Positions 8,518 to 20,000 are shown, counted from the first letter of the stretch. The stretch is 64,000 bases of DNA from JANYCO01 sp035535995 (GCA_035535995.1 DATLOZ010000022.1:310001-374000); one strand, 5' to 3'. The notes: a model not told the origin generated them from the sequence alone. Program-made: numbers and translations.

Positions 8518-8521
8518 ACAC

Positions 8522-10066
8522 TCAAGGCATTTCTGCCATACGCACAAGTATTTTTTCTAATCTTCCAATGATGGCGGAGTTCGTACAATTATAGCCGGAC
8601 GACAAGATCGAGAAACTATACATTTCTCCGGATTTCGATTTTACATAACCGCTATAGCAAATCACTTTACTAAGCGTTCCGCTTTTAACTCTCACATTTC
8701 CTTCGGCAGCCGTTCCCTTGCCTAGCCTGTATACGGTGCCCGTTTGTCCGGCAATAGGAATAGAAGCATAAAAAGAATTATACACACTGTCTTTCGAGAT
8801 CAGGTACAGAGCCTTGCTCATCTGCGAAGCAGAGATCCCATTGTTGGGCGAAAGTCCACTGCCGTCGTACATAAACCAACCGGTGATGTCCATTCCTTTT
8901 TGTTTCCAAAATTCCTGGATCGCTTTGATCCCCGCATCCAGCTTAGGATCGCTGAATCTTTTTCGTCCGCAGGTTTTAAGTAAGGCTTCCGCGTTGAGGT
9001 TAATGCTGTTGACGTTTGTTTGTTTTACAATCTCTTTAAGCGGCGGAGAATTGTAGAGATAGATTAATTTTCTGGCAAGGTCTGTTTGCTTTTTTTGCGA
9101 AAGCACATAAGCTGATTTTTCAATTGCAATATTTTGAGCACTCAAAGCACTGCTTAGCAAAGAAGCGCAAAGCAGCGGAGGGTCAGGCACTGAGCCGCGC
9201 ACGGCAAACTGATCAGCATTGGCAGGGATCGTGCCGTTCATATACACACGACTCGCCCAGGGCGCTGCGTATACATAGGCTTTATCGCCCGAAGCCGGTG
9301 GGCCGGTTTTTACTTCGTTTACAAATTTTACTCCGGTAAGAGTAGGACTCGTTCGTACAAGCTTTGCAGAGTCTCCTTCTGTAGTCCCTTTGAAATAAAG
9401 GCGGTAAAGGTTTTCATTTAAATTTAATCCATATACTCCTGCTCCATAATAATTCCCGATATCCCCCCAAGGCCAGGGATCAGGGATCGGGCTTTGGTCA
9501 AACACGGTAGGATCGGCCACTACAGCGCCTTTGACGCGTTTGATACCAGCCTCTTTTATTTTTTTTGTCCATAGACCGATCAATTCTTCCCAGGCAGGAA
9601 AACCTTTGTAGCGATCCGATCCAAGGCTTGGATCGCCGCTTCCCGTGATGTAAAGATTGCCGTAGAGAATGGAGTCTTTCAATTCTCCATCGTATTCAAG
9701 TAAAGTCTGGAAAGTATAATTCTCTCCTAGTATTCCAAGCGCTGCTGCGGTAGTCAGCAATTTAAGATTAGATGCCGGCGCCATATTTTTCACTGCATTT
9801 TCAGCTACCACCGATTGGCCCGTTTTCAGCGAGCGCAGGCTTACGGCCAACTGACCGTATTTGAGCACAGGATCGGCTGCCAGTGTATTGATTTCCTTGA
9901 GTAATAGATTTTCAGTTGTTTGAGCGAATAGATTTTGAGTTATTAAAAATAAAAACAGATACCAGATCCCCGATACCAGATGCCGGATAGAAAGATTAGA
10001 AAACTTTTTTTTATTATCTGGTATCTGGCATCCGGAATCCAGCATCATTAATACTTTGAAATACAT
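8522..10066 (-). CDS. dacB: D-alanyl-D-alanine carboxypeptidase/endopeptidase (PBP4, S13 family)
   Basis: About 514 residues. The S13 catalytic motifs are present: SxxK as S-N-L-K in APASNLKLLTTAAAL (about residue 98), the SGLSPNN segment carrying the SxN-type motif, and a KSGT box (VKSGTLSK) in place of the commoner KTG. It trims or cross-cleaves peptidoglycan stem peptides in the periplasm. The start is unusual: the hydrophobic signal segment (YLFLFLITQNLFAQ) is preceded by codons lying inside a family A repeat, and no ATG is available after the repeat, so the ATG at 10066 (MYFKVLMM) is used. A TTG at 10078 is the alternative. Confidence 0.87.
   Translation of the reverse strand: MYFKVLMMLDSGCQIPDNKKKFSNLSIRHLVSGIWYLFLFLITQNLFAQTTENLLLKEINTLAADPVLKYGQLAVSLRSLKTGQSVVAENAVKNMAPASNLKLLTTAAALGILGENYTFQTLLEYDGELKDSILYGNLYITGSGDPSLGSDRYKGFPAWEELIGLWTKKIKEAGIKRVKGAVVADPTVFDQSPIPDPWPWGDIGNYYGAGVYGLNLNENLYRLYFKGTTEGDSAKLVRTSPTLTGVKFVNEVKTGPPASGDKAYVYAAPWASRVYMNGTIPANADQFAVRGSVPDPPLLCASLLSSALSAQNIAIEKSAYVLSQKKQTDLARKLIYLYNSPPLKEIVKQTNVNSINLNAEALLKTCGRKRFSDPKLDAGIKAIQEFWKQKGMDITGWFMYDGSGLSPNNGISASQMSKALYLISKDSVYNSFYASIPIAGQTGTVYRLGKGTAAEGNVRVKSGTLSKVICYSGYVKSKSGEMYSFSILSSGYNCTNSAIIGRLEKILVRMAEMP
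9956..10049. repeat. Family A inverted repeat inside the dacB 5' coding region
   Basis: The plus-strand left arm (9956-9990) contains GATACCAGATGCCGGATA, and the right arm (10014-10049) contains TATCTGGTATCTGGCATCCG, so the arms are reverse complements around a centre of about 23 bases. It is read through in frame by dacB, supplying roughly residues 7-37 (for example DSGCQIPDNKKK and SIRHLVSGIWY). Confidence 0.75.
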
Positions 10067-10186
10067 TATTCTTAGCAAAATTTCAGTAACAAAACAGGAG
10101 AAAAAGCATGCTCTTAGATGACTGTTTTATTGCGTAATTAGCAATAAAAATCGTAATTTTACCTAAACTATAGGTACGTTCCGGAG

Positions 10187-10897
10187 ATGTTCCCTGTAAG
10201 CAGTTCTAAAGATAAGAATTTTTCCAATAAAGGAATTTATATTGCCCTACTGGTCATTCTATGTTGGGCAGCATTTCTATCTTTTGCGCTGAACTTTCCT
10301 ACAACCATCTTTAATCCCTGGAACATTCTCATTATTCTTATTCTCACACATCTTTATACAGGCTTGTTCATTACCGCACACGATGCGATGCATGGAACAG
10401 TGAGCTCATCTGCGAAAGTCAACAATTTGCTCGGCAATCTTTGCGTTATTTTGTTTGCTTGTTTTTCTTACAAAAAACTTAAAGAGAAACACCACAGTCA
10501 CCACCGCCATGTGACTTCCGAAGAAGATCCGGATTACCATGAAGCTAATTTTTTTGTATGGTTTGCAAAATTTATGATACGTTATATGAACGTGTGGCAA
10601 CTGATCATCCTGGCAGCTTTATACAACCTGATCCATATTTTTTTCGGGATCCCGAAAATTAACTTAATATTGTTCTGGATCATTCCTCCGGTACTAAGCT
10701 CTTTGCAACTATTTTACTTCGGCACTTATCTTCCTCATAAAAACCCGGAAGAGATCTCCAACAAATACAAGTCGAGGACACAGAACATCAATTTCTTTTT
10801 AGGATTTATCTCTTGCTATTTCTTCGGCTATCATTACGAACATCACGCCAAACCTTATATTCCCTGGTGGAGGCTTTGGAGAGAAAAGAATGTATAA
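10187..10897 (+). CDS. crtW: Beta-carotene ketolase-like membrane oxygenase (CrtW family)
   Basis: A protein of 236 residues, the usual CrtW size, with four hydrophobic segments and the three histidine clusters of the di-iron membrane desaturase/hydroxylase fold: HDAMHG (about residue 65), HHSHHRH (about residue 104) and YHYEHHAKPYIPWWRLW at the C-terminus. The last is the CrtW signature EHHxxPxxPWWRL. CrtW adds 4-keto groups to beta-ionone rings. It is followed 60 bases later by a carotenoid desaturase, supporting a carotenoid role over fatty-acid desaturation. In pigmented Cytophagales this pairing suits flexixanthin-type 4-keto carotenoids; that product is inference. Confidence 0.8.
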   Translation: MFPVSSSKDKNFSNKGIYIALLVILCWAAFLSFALNFPTTIFNPWNILIILILTHLYTGLFITAHDAMHGTVSSSAKVNNLLGNLCVILFACFSYKKLKEKHHSHHRHVTSEEDPDYHEANFFVWFAKFMIRYMNVWQLIILAALYNLIHIFFGIPKINLILFWIIPPVLSSLQLFYFGTYLPHKNPEEISNKYKSRTQNINFFLGFISCYFFGYHYEHHAKPYIPWWRLWREKNV

Positions 10898-10957
10898 ATC
10901 TTTCTACTTCCTTACGGAAAATAATCCCAACTGATTTTAACAACAACACAACATATC

Positions 10958-12430
10958 ATGTCCAATAAACAAAAGACCTGTGCCATCATCGGTTCCGGAA
11001 TTGCCGGCATCGGAGCTTCCATTCGTATGGCCAACAAAGGCTACAAAGTAACTGTATTCGAACGCAACAGCTACCCGGGTGGTAAACTATCTTCCTTTGA
11101 CAACAAAGGATACCGCTTCGACTTTGGTCCTTCTGTATTCACAATGCCAGAAAATGTGGAAGCGCTCTTCCGCCTTTCCGGCAAGGATATGAAAGATTAT
11201 TTTGAATACATTCACCTTAATCCCGGATACAAATATTTCTACGAAGATGGTACCGTACTGAGTGCATATCACCCAAGAGAAAAATTTGCCGAAGAAGCAT
11301 CTAAGATTACTGGAGAATCGAAACAAACTATTCTAGATTACCTGAACTACTCCGAAAATATTTACGATCTGACCAAAGAAGTTTTTCTTTTCAATTCGCT
11401 TCACAAAATAAAAAACTTCTTCACCTGGAATGCTTTCAAAGGAATTTTGAACTTTGGAAAAATAGATGCCATGAGCACAATGGACGAGGTGAACAGAAAA
11501 CGTTTTAAAGATCCGCGCCTTGTACAGCTATTCAACCGCTATGCTACTTACAATGGCTCCAGCCCTTTCCTGGCACCGGGAACAATGAATGTGATCCCGC
11601 ACCTGGAAATCAACATGGGAATTTATTATCCAAAAGGCGGAATGGTTTCGATCACCAATTCGCTTGTGAAACTTGGAAAAGATCTCGGTGTGGATTACCA
11701 ATTTGAAAACGGGGTAGAAGAAATTATTGTTGAAGGAAATAAAGCGAAGGGCGTACGCACCCAGAAAGGCACATACGATTTTGATGTAGTGATCAGCAAT
11801 ATGGATGTATACAACACTTACCACAAACTGCTTCCAAACCTGAAAAGACCTGAGAAAATTCTAAAACAGGAAAAATCAAGTTCGGCAGTAGTGTTTTATT
11901 GGGGCATTAAAAAGAGCTTCCCAGAACTGGGACTTCACAACATTCTCTGGGGTACGGAATACAGAAAAGAATTTGAGACCGTAGTAAATGATAAGAGCAT
12001 CTACAAAGATCCTACGATCTATATCAATATTACGTCCAAACATACTCCTACCGACGCGCCTCCGGGCTGTGAGAACTGGTTTACGATGGTAAACGCTCCA
12101 CACAACAGCGGCCAGGATTGGGATAAGCTGATCAACGAAACGCGCGAAAATATGATCCAAAAGATCAGCCGTGTATTGAAGACAGACATCCGTCCGTTGA
12201 TTGAATGCGAAAGTATTTTGTCTCCGTTGGTAGTAGAACAAAAAACTTCCAGCGCCCTTGGAGCGATCTATGGAAATGCTTCCAACAATCGCTTTGCGGC
12301 ATTCATGCGTCATTCCAACTTTCATAATAAGATCAGCAACCTCTATTTCTGCGGAGGCAGCGTACACCCAGGCCCAAGCATCCCGCTATGCCTGATGAGC
12401 GCGAAGATTGCTACGGATATGATAAAATAA
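10958..12430 (+). CDS. Carotenoid desaturase, CrtD/CrtI family (FAD-dependent)
   Basis: A protein of 490 residues with an N-terminal dinucleotide-binding motif (GSGIAGIGASIRMANKGY, residues 13-30), an acidic strand end and the family's YPGGKLSSF and RFDFGPSVFTMP segments. The C-terminal FAD motif is FCGGSVHPGPSIPLCLMSAK. The segment NRYATYNGSSPFLAPGTM resembles Bacteroidota 1-hydroxycarotenoid 3,4-desaturases (CrtD) more than phytoene desaturase (CrtI), but this is a judgement by eye. No crtB, crtI or crtY is in the window, so the main carotenoid genes must lie elsewhere. It is probably co-transcribed with crtW. Confidence 0.78.
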   Translation: MSNKQKTCAIIGSGIAGIGASIRMANKGYKVTVFERNSYPGGKLSSFDNKGYRFDFGPSVFTMPENVEALFRLSGKDMKDYFEYIHLNPGYKYFYEDGTVLSAYHPREKFAEEASKITGESKQTILDYLNYSENIYDLTKEVFLFNSLHKIKNFFTWNAFKGILNFGKIDAMSTMDEVNRKRFKDPRLVQLFNRYATYNGSSPFLAPGTMNVIPHLEINMGIYYPKGGMVSITNSLVKLGKDLGVDYQFENGVEEIIVEGNKAKGVRTQKGTYDFDVVISNMDVYNTYHKLLPNLKRPEKILKQEKSSSAVVFYWGIKKSFPELGLHNILWGTEYRKEFETVVNDKSIYKDPTIYINITSKHTPTDAPPGCENWFTMVNAPHNSGQDWDKLINETRENMIQKISRVLKTDIRPLIECESILSPLVVEQKTSSALGAIYGNASNNRFAAFMRHSNFHNKISNLYFCGGSVHPGPSIPLCLMSAKIATDMIK

Positions 12431-12461
12431 ATTATGAATGTTGAATTATGAATTATGAATG
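12431..12461. repeat. Family B inverted repeat, left arm
   Basis: Repeats of AATTATGAATTATGAATG begin at the desaturase stop codon. The partner arm lies at 12571-12608, with a terminator hairpin between them. The whole gap 12431-12757 (327 bases) holds these two arms, the hairpin and A/T-rich sequence; no gene is visible. Confidence 0.65.
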
Positions 12462-12470
12462 ATTGTCTTC

Positions 12471-12512
12471 ATTACAAAAAAGCCCGGTTGCAAAATCGGG
12501 CTTCTTTGTAAT
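12471..12512 (+). terminator. Rho-independent terminator after the carotenoid genes
   Basis: The stem AAGCCCG (12480-12486) pairs with CGGGCTT (12497-12503), with flanking ATTACAAA/TTTGTAAT extending it past one mismatch. It is nearly symmetric and could act in both directions. Confidence 0.8.
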
Positions 12513-12570
12513 GGTAGGATATCGAATTTCCAATAATTTAAGAGATCTTAGTTCAAAATTAAGTATTTAA

Positions 12571-12608
12571 CATCATTCAAAATTCATAACTTAAAATTCA
12601 TAATTTAT
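12571..12608. repeat. Family B inverted repeat, right arm
   Basis: ATTCAAAATTCATAACTTAA and its neighbours are an imperfect reverse complement of the arm at 12431-12461. Confidence 0.6.
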
Positions 12609-12757
12609 TTGTAACCTTTTTTTATCGCTTTCAGTATAAATCCTTACATTTTGAGAATCACTTGTTGAAGTTGCTTTTTTTGGGTTGATTTTTTCTCATT
12701 TTAAATAATTCAGTTTTTACACTTTAATCATTAATAAACCCTAAACTCTAATCCATT

Positions 12758-13804
12758 ATGAATTTTCCTAACAAAATCTGTTTTGATAACAAAGGGCCAA
12801 AAGGCGGTTATTTAAAAGCATGGATCGTAGGCGACGATATTCCTACAAGCATCCAGGTAAAAGGCACAAACGACGTAGCTGCCGTGAAACTGTCAAGAGA
12901 GAAAGGTCAAGATAGCGATAGAAACGAACGCGATAATGAAAGAAACCGCTGTCGTCAGTTTTATCAACACCGTTGCCGTTATCGTCATGTTCCTGCCGGA
13001 CAAGGAAACGACGACGATGATGACGATGATGATTATAACAACAAATATGGTAACTGGGAATCCAGAAACCGCTACCAGACACTACAACAGACATTGATCA
13101 TGATCAAAAACGGTGTAGTGGTAGGAGAATATAAATATGATGTAAACGGAAATCTGATTGTAGAAGCGCCTAAAGCCACACTTTCATCCGACAGTACAAT
13201 AGCTTTGTCGGATGACAACGAAGTGGTATTCTCATGGACTGCTACTACAGAAGTAAAAGTAAAGCAATATAATTCTCAGCACCAGACACCTGGAAGTACT
13301 ACATGGAACACATTTCACATTGACAGACCATTGGGAAGTGGAAGCCATTATACCAGCTCAGACACACCAACCGAAGTAGGTGTACATCAATACAGACTTA
13401 CAGTATCCTATAACGACGATAATGATACAATTGATGATCAAATATTATTAACTCAATCGATCACGATCGCACCTCCTGCTCCTCCTATCGGACCAGTTTA
13501 TGATGCTGCGGTAGATTATTTTACTGTGACCCCAAATCCTGATGGCCAAACAGTGCACCTGGAATGGAAAACTACCACAGAAAGTAATGTATTGGAATTC
13601 CGATACGACAAACAATTACCTGGTGCAGCAGATTATAGTCCTGTCGACAATCCGACAGCCGTACAGGCAGTAGGCACTGTTTATAGCATTGACGATCCTG
13701 TTTCGGGTGTTTCAGGTACGATTTTATATCGTCTGAACGCAGTTTTCCTTGATGGCAGCACAAAAGTTCTGGCTGTGCAGTCCCTACAATCGATCACTGC
13801 TTAG
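12758..13804 (+). CDS. Unknown protein with Arg-rich and poly-Asp segments and FnIII-like domains
   Basis: A protein of 348 residues with no recognisable signal peptide. Residues 1-45 start MNFPNKICFDNKGPKG. Residues about 46-76 are rich in Arg, Asp and Glu (SREKGQDSDRNERDNERNRC), and a run of eight aspartates follows near residue 86. From about residue 135 there are two beta-sandwich-like regions of fibronectin III character (for example VVFSWTATTEVKVKQY and VHLEWKTTTESNVLEFRY). The charged run could bind calcium or nucleic acid, but I do not recognise the family. It is followed by a terminator and the giant adhesin gene. Confidence 0.6.
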   Translation: MNFPNKICFDNKGPKGGYLKAWIVGDDIPTSIQVKGTNDVAAVKLSREKGQDSDRNERDNERNRCRQFYQHRCRYRHVPAGQGNDDDDDDDDYNNKYGNWESRNRYQTLQQTLIMIKNGVVVGEYKYDVNGNLIVEAPKATLSSDSTIALSDDNEVVFSWTATTEVKVKQYNSQHQTPGSTTWNTFHIDRPLGSGSHYTSSDTPTEVGVHQYRLTVSYNDDNDTIDDQILLTQSITIAPPAPPIGPVYDAAVDYFTVTPNPDGQTVHLEWKTTTESNVLEFRYDKQLPGAADYSPVDNPTAVQAVGTVYSIDDPVSGVSGTILYRLNAVFLDGSTKVLAVQSLQSITA

Positions 13805-13839
13805 TACAATGTATCTTCACTAATAAATCAGCCTTATTG

Positions 13840-13868
13840 ACAAAGGGGAACGAATGTTCCCCTTTTGT
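13840..13868 (+). terminator. Rho-independent terminator
   Basis: The hairpin ACAAAGGGGAAC-GAAT-GTTCCCCTTTTGT has a stem of about 11 base pairs. It is placed 36 bases after the stop of the Asp-rich protein gene. Confidence 0.85.
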
Positions 13869-14049
13869 TATTTTCAAGATCTTCAAAAAATCTATCCTTC
13901 CAGATTTGATTCCACAAGCTTTATTTTAAGACGAACTTATTTTAATTGCCTACGTATAAACAGATTGCAATTCTAAAACTAGTAATTATGACATGAGTCA
14001 CCTTTTGATCCCTGTAAGCAATTAATAACAATTACTATTTACCAAGCCT

Positions 14050-17000
14050 ATGAAACATAAAGTATCTAAATTCATCTTCCTTACTATTTTTTTATGTTTT
14101 GTTTTTTCTTTGAATTCAAAAGCTGTTACATACACTTGGACAGGAGCAACCAGTACCGCATGGAATGTGAGTACTAACTGGTCTCCAAGCGGGTATCCAT
14201 CTGCGATTGGTGATTCTGCAGTTATTGGGCCTGCCTCTAACAACCCTATTATTACTACTCTCAATATTAGTATAGGAGCTATTAATATACTTTCCAACGG
14301 TTCACTTACTCTTGGTACGAATGGCAATCTTAGTCTTTCAAGCACACTCACGATCCATAGTGCCGGCACGTTCGATATGTCGGCTACCACAACGGGTCTC
14401 ACAATAGGTGGAAGTTGTACAATCGACGGTACATTTAAATTTCCCACAGCCAGTGCAGCATCGGTGACTATATCAGGTAATCTTAGCGGAGCCTCTTCCG
14501 GTTCTATTAACATGAGTATAGCCCCCACGGCTGTTCTTAATCTAAAAGGACTGCTAAACGATGGATATCTTGGAGGCCTCGTAACTACTACTACAGGAAC
14601 GGTAGTGTACAATGGTATAGGTACACAAACAATATTCCCGGCTACCTACCGGAACCTTACAATCGGAAGCGGCACTGCTACCGGCACTAAAGTATTGGTA
14701 GGAACTACAGCCTGTTCGGTGTTAGGAACGCTCACCATTGCAAGTACATCGGGAGGCGCGGTAACATTTAATCTTGGTACTTATTCTTTGCCATTTAACG
14801 TTACCGGACCCGCTACATTCACCCCTATCAGTACCAATGCTGCTACACTCGATTTTGGTGGATCCCCGGCGAAGACAGTAACGATCGGAGGTAACCTTAG
14901 TGGAGCCTCTGCCGGTTCTACGATTGTAATGGGAGGTGCACCACACACGTTAGTACTTAACGGAACTGTTTTAAATTCACTGAATACATTGACCACTACT
15001 GGAAATGGAAGTACAGTCACATACGGTGCTAACGCTGCACAACCGGTTTTTGCGAGTAATAATTATGAGAACATTACTTTCGCAGGCACTGGTACAAAAA
15101 CACTTGCAGGATCAGGCTCCACCGCTACCAACGTCACGATTGGTTCAGGAACAGGATTTACTATTTCTTCTACTTCCACATTGAATGTAAAGGGTGACTG
15201 GACCAATAATGGATCATTCTCAGCCGGAACAAGTACAATAACATTTTCAGGTGCCGGCCCCCAAAATATTGCCGGTGCTTCCGCCACGTCCTTTAGTTCT
15301 TTAATAGATGCAAATACGATAGCTGTAGTAACTTGTATGCGCAATTTCACGGCTACGTCTACTACCCTTTTCCCTAACACAAAACTTGATCTAGGAGCCT
15401 TGACAGGTTATTCATTAGGTACTACCTCAGGTAGTGGTACATTACTCATCTCCGCGGCAAACTCAGGTACTACAACCTTTCCAACGTCTACCTCCGGACC
15501 TTTTTTTGGCAGCGGCGGCGGTACAGTGGAATATAATACTAATAACTCTTACACAATTGGTACAAATCCTGTAGGATACAATAATGTTGTAATTTCCAGC
15601 TTAGGAGGAAAAATTATCAATACTCCTGAGACAATGTTCGGAAATCTAACCGTAACCTCAGGCACAGGCTTGCAGATCAACAATACTACGGGAATTGTAA
15701 CAGTTAATAGTATGACAATAAACGGTGTGCTAACCTCTGCTTCTGGTACGGGAAGTACAACCATCACAGGAGGAGATGTTACAGTAGGACCAGGAGGAAG
15801 TATCGGTAGTTTTCCCGGAGCATCAGGTTTACTTAAAATACTATCCGGAAACATTGTTAACAACGGTTCATTTACCGGCCAGGTAGTTGAATTTTCAAAT
15901 ACTTCTGCCATGCAAGCGATTCTTGGAAATGCTTGTTTGTTCAGTACACTTCAACTCAATAACAGTGGACAGAAGCTTGACCTGCAGAATGCAGGGGTCA
16001 CTGTTTTAAACTCTATCAATTATTTAACTGCCGGTACTATCAACCTCAACAATGCCGACCTTACACTGCTCGGCAGCTGTAACATTAGCGGAGGCGGCGC
16101 TTCAAGTACGATTGATGTAGGTGGAGGTACCGGGAAAATTATTCAACAAGGAAGTGTTGCAGGAAACTTTACAAAAACTTATCCTTTGTCTATCGGTGGT
16201 GTTTATTCTTCCTTTGCGATCAACACGCTTGTGGCCACAATTGGCGGGAGCTCTCAGATTACGATCAAAGCAGCTATTGATGCTTCTTGTACTAACTGTA
16301 TCAGACGTTACCTATCATTAACCTCTTCAGGAATTACTCCCGTTTCCGATTTTCGTTTTGATTTTGATTATACTCCTGGTGATGTGAATGGAATTCCCGG
16401 GACATTGAGAAGGTATGTAGCCACCACACCAAACGCCGTGACTGGAAAGTATGTCACTACTGCTCCTTATAAATTCGGCGTCAACGCTACGGGCAATACC
16501 TTTATTGACGGCGACTGGAAAACAGCTGGACTAGCTCCTACCATCACTGGGTTTTCACCTTCAATTGTATGTGCCGGAGATGTGGTAACTGTCAACGGTT
16601 CTGATTTTACTGGAACTACCGGAGTTACGATCAATGGTGTGGCTGCTTCGAGCATCGTTGTAGTGAATGACAACACGATGAACATTACTGTATCTCCAAC
16701 TGCTGCTACAGGCACAGGAACGATCATCGTAACCAGTCCTCTGGGAAGCGGAACCAGTCCATCCAATATTACTGTGCAGGCAAAACCAATCGTAAGTGCA
16801 GGTCTTGATAAAACCGTTTGCCATAATAATCCTACTACAACTCTATCAGGTTCTTTTAGCGGTGGAGCTACCGGAATTACATGGAACAACGGAGGTGGTA
16901 TTTATTCTCCAAATAATGCCAACCCTACGGCAACCTATACGCTAAGTCCTACTGAACTCACCGCAGGCCTGGCCGAATTGATCATTATAAGCTCCGGCAG

Positions 17001-20000
17001 CGGCGCTTGTGCCTCAGCAACAGATACAGTTTTTATCAACGTTACACCTGCTCCTACTTCTAACGCTGGCAGTCCGCAAAGTATTTGTGAAAATGCTACC
17101 GCAACGCTCAATGGTTCTGTTTCCGTTGGTAGCAATCCCACTTGGAGCGGAGGCTCGGGAGGTACATTTTCAAATCCCAACATTCAGACTCCAACTTATA
17201 CACCTGGTTCAGGTGATATTTCTGCCGGTTCGGTTACGCTGACTTTAACGGCGACTCAAAGCGGTTGCCTTCCTGTATCCAGTACTGTTACAATCTCTAT
17301 CAATCCGTTGCCACTATTCACCTTAAGCAAAACAGACGCTTGCACTCCTTCTAATAATGGTACTATTTCTTTTTCAACCTCTGTTACAACATTTACCTAT
17401 AATTACGTACCCGGTTCTACTTATACCGGTGGAACGCCTACTACTGCAACGATCAACGGTGTGAATACTATTCCTTCTCTTGCAGCAGGTATGTACACAG
17501 TACGTCTCTATAATCCGTCTACCACTTGCTTTTCTGATCGGACGATAACAATTGGTTCCAATACACCTCCAAGCCTGACGCTTACCAGTACCGATGTCTG
17601 TGGAGGTTCTGCCAATGGTACCATTTCATTCCCTACTTCTGTTACTAACTTGACCTATGCGATTACTTCCGGTAGCACATACACGGGTACAGTTCCAACT
17701 TCTCCTACTGTCAATGGCACAAATACTTTCTCTTCACTCGGCGCAGGTATTTACACGATACGTCTTTACGACCCGTCTACCACTTGTTTTACGGATCAAT
17801 CTACAACGATTAATTCTCTTGTTCCCCCTACGGCAACGATTAGCTCCAGTGCCACCAATGCTTGCAACGGTTCGTCTATTAACCTGGATATAAATTTTAC
17901 CGGTACAGCTCCATGGAATTTTACGTATTCGGATGGAACAACTTCAACGCATGTTAACTCCATTGCAGCTAGTCCCTATAGTTTCTCCGTTACACCTCCT
18001 CTAGGAAATACAACTTATACCTTAACAGGCGTAGACGATGGAACATGTATCGGTGCTACATCCGGAAGCGCTACTATTACAGTATCCGCAGCGCCTACTG
18101 CTACGATCAATACTTCTTCTCCTCCGATATGCGGAACAGGATCTGCTACTTTGAATGTAAATTTCACCGGCCTTGGTCCATGGGATTTCTCTTACAGCGA
18201 TGGTTCCTCCATTTACAGCGTGACAGGAATTTCTATCAATCCATATAGTTTCTCCGTAAGTCCAACCGGTACTACTACTTATACTTTGAGCTCCGTAGCC
18301 GATGGCAGCGGATGCACCGGTACTACGTCCGGTACGGCTACAGTAACCGTACAAACAGGAGTTTCCATTCCTGATGTTAATTTTGCGAACTGGCTTACGT
18401 CAAACTATCCATCTTGTATGTGTAGCAATATCTTGATCACAGGCTGTTCAGCACTTTCAAGTGCCACTAGTATTGATGTATCGAACCTTGGTATTACAAA
18501 CCTTACCGGAATTCAATATTTTCCAAACTTAATTACGCTGGATGCTTCCGGCAATTCGTTGTCTAATCTTCCTACTTTACCTTCTTCATTGCTTACGCTG
18601 AATGTTGCCAACAATACGATTACTACTTTCCCTGCCTTACCCACTGGCCTTACAAATCTTAACTTTAGCGGCAATGGATATAGCGGAACCATCCCTTCGC
18701 TTCCATCGGGAATTACTACACTTGATCTTTCGAATAACAGTATTACATCCTTGCCGTCTTTACCTTCTTCGATCCAAACATTGGATTGCAGCCACAACCA
18801 GTTAGCAACCCTTCCTTCACTCCCAAATAGTTTATGTTCGCTGATTGCCAATACCAATTTATCTCTTTGCTATACAAATGCTCCAAGCTGTCCTGGCTTT
18901 ACTGCCGATATCCCTTCCTGCAATACCACGATTGGTTCATTCACTCCTTCTTCAGGTTGTGTGGGAGATTCTATCAGCATTTCAGGAGGAGGTTTTATCG
19001 GAACTTCCAGTGTTGTCTTCAATGGTACTGCTGCCGGTTTTGTAGTTAAAAATGATAATCTGATCGTAGCCGCAGTTCCTGCAGGTGTTAGCTCTGGTAC
19101 TATTTCTGTCACATCAGGAAGTTCAGCTGTCAGCAGTGCTTCCTTTACTGTCAATGCAAGTCCTGTCATCACACTTGATCCGGTGGATGCCAGTGTTTGC
19201 GCGGGTATTCCGGTAAGCTTCAATGTAACGGCTACAGGTGCAGGGCTAACCTATCAATGGAGATTTAATGGTACAAATATTCCAGGCACAGCTGCGCAGC
19301 TTGCTACTTATACAATTTCTTCTCCTTCGTCTACCGACGCAGGGAATTACGATGTAGTAGTAAGCGGAATGTGTAATCCTTTTGCAACAAGCAACCAGGC
19401 AGGCCTGACCGTAACACCTGCCCCGGATCCAAGCCTTGCCGTAAATACATTAGTAACTACAAGTTGCAACTCAGGAACTCCTTCCGCAATTCAAATACCA
19501 GCTTCTGAATCGGGAGTGAATTATCAACCTTTCTACAACACCACTGCCTTAAGCAGCACGGTAGCAGGTACAAGCTCTTCCATCACGCTTTCGGTAGACG
19601 CTTCCTTACTACCTGTCGGGAACGATGTGATCACGATCCAGGCCACAAAAACAGGATGTAATCCTGTAACACTTACCAATACAGCTTCGATGACTATTTC
19701 TGCTTCACCGAATACTTCTTTATCCGTTACATCAGTTTCTCCAATCTGCAGCGGTAGCAACGGCACTGTGACAATTGCGAGCAGTGAGAATGGCGTAAGC
19801 TACCAGGCCAACACTGGTGGATCTGCCGTGGGTACTGCTGTTGTAGGAAATGGCTCTTCCATTACACTCACGATCCCTACACCTGCCAATGGAAACAATA
19901 CGATCTCTGTTGACGCCACAGCCAGTGGCTGCGCAACGGTTACTATGACAACCACTCCATCCATACAGGTAAATAGTACTCCTCTTTCTTCAATCTCTGT

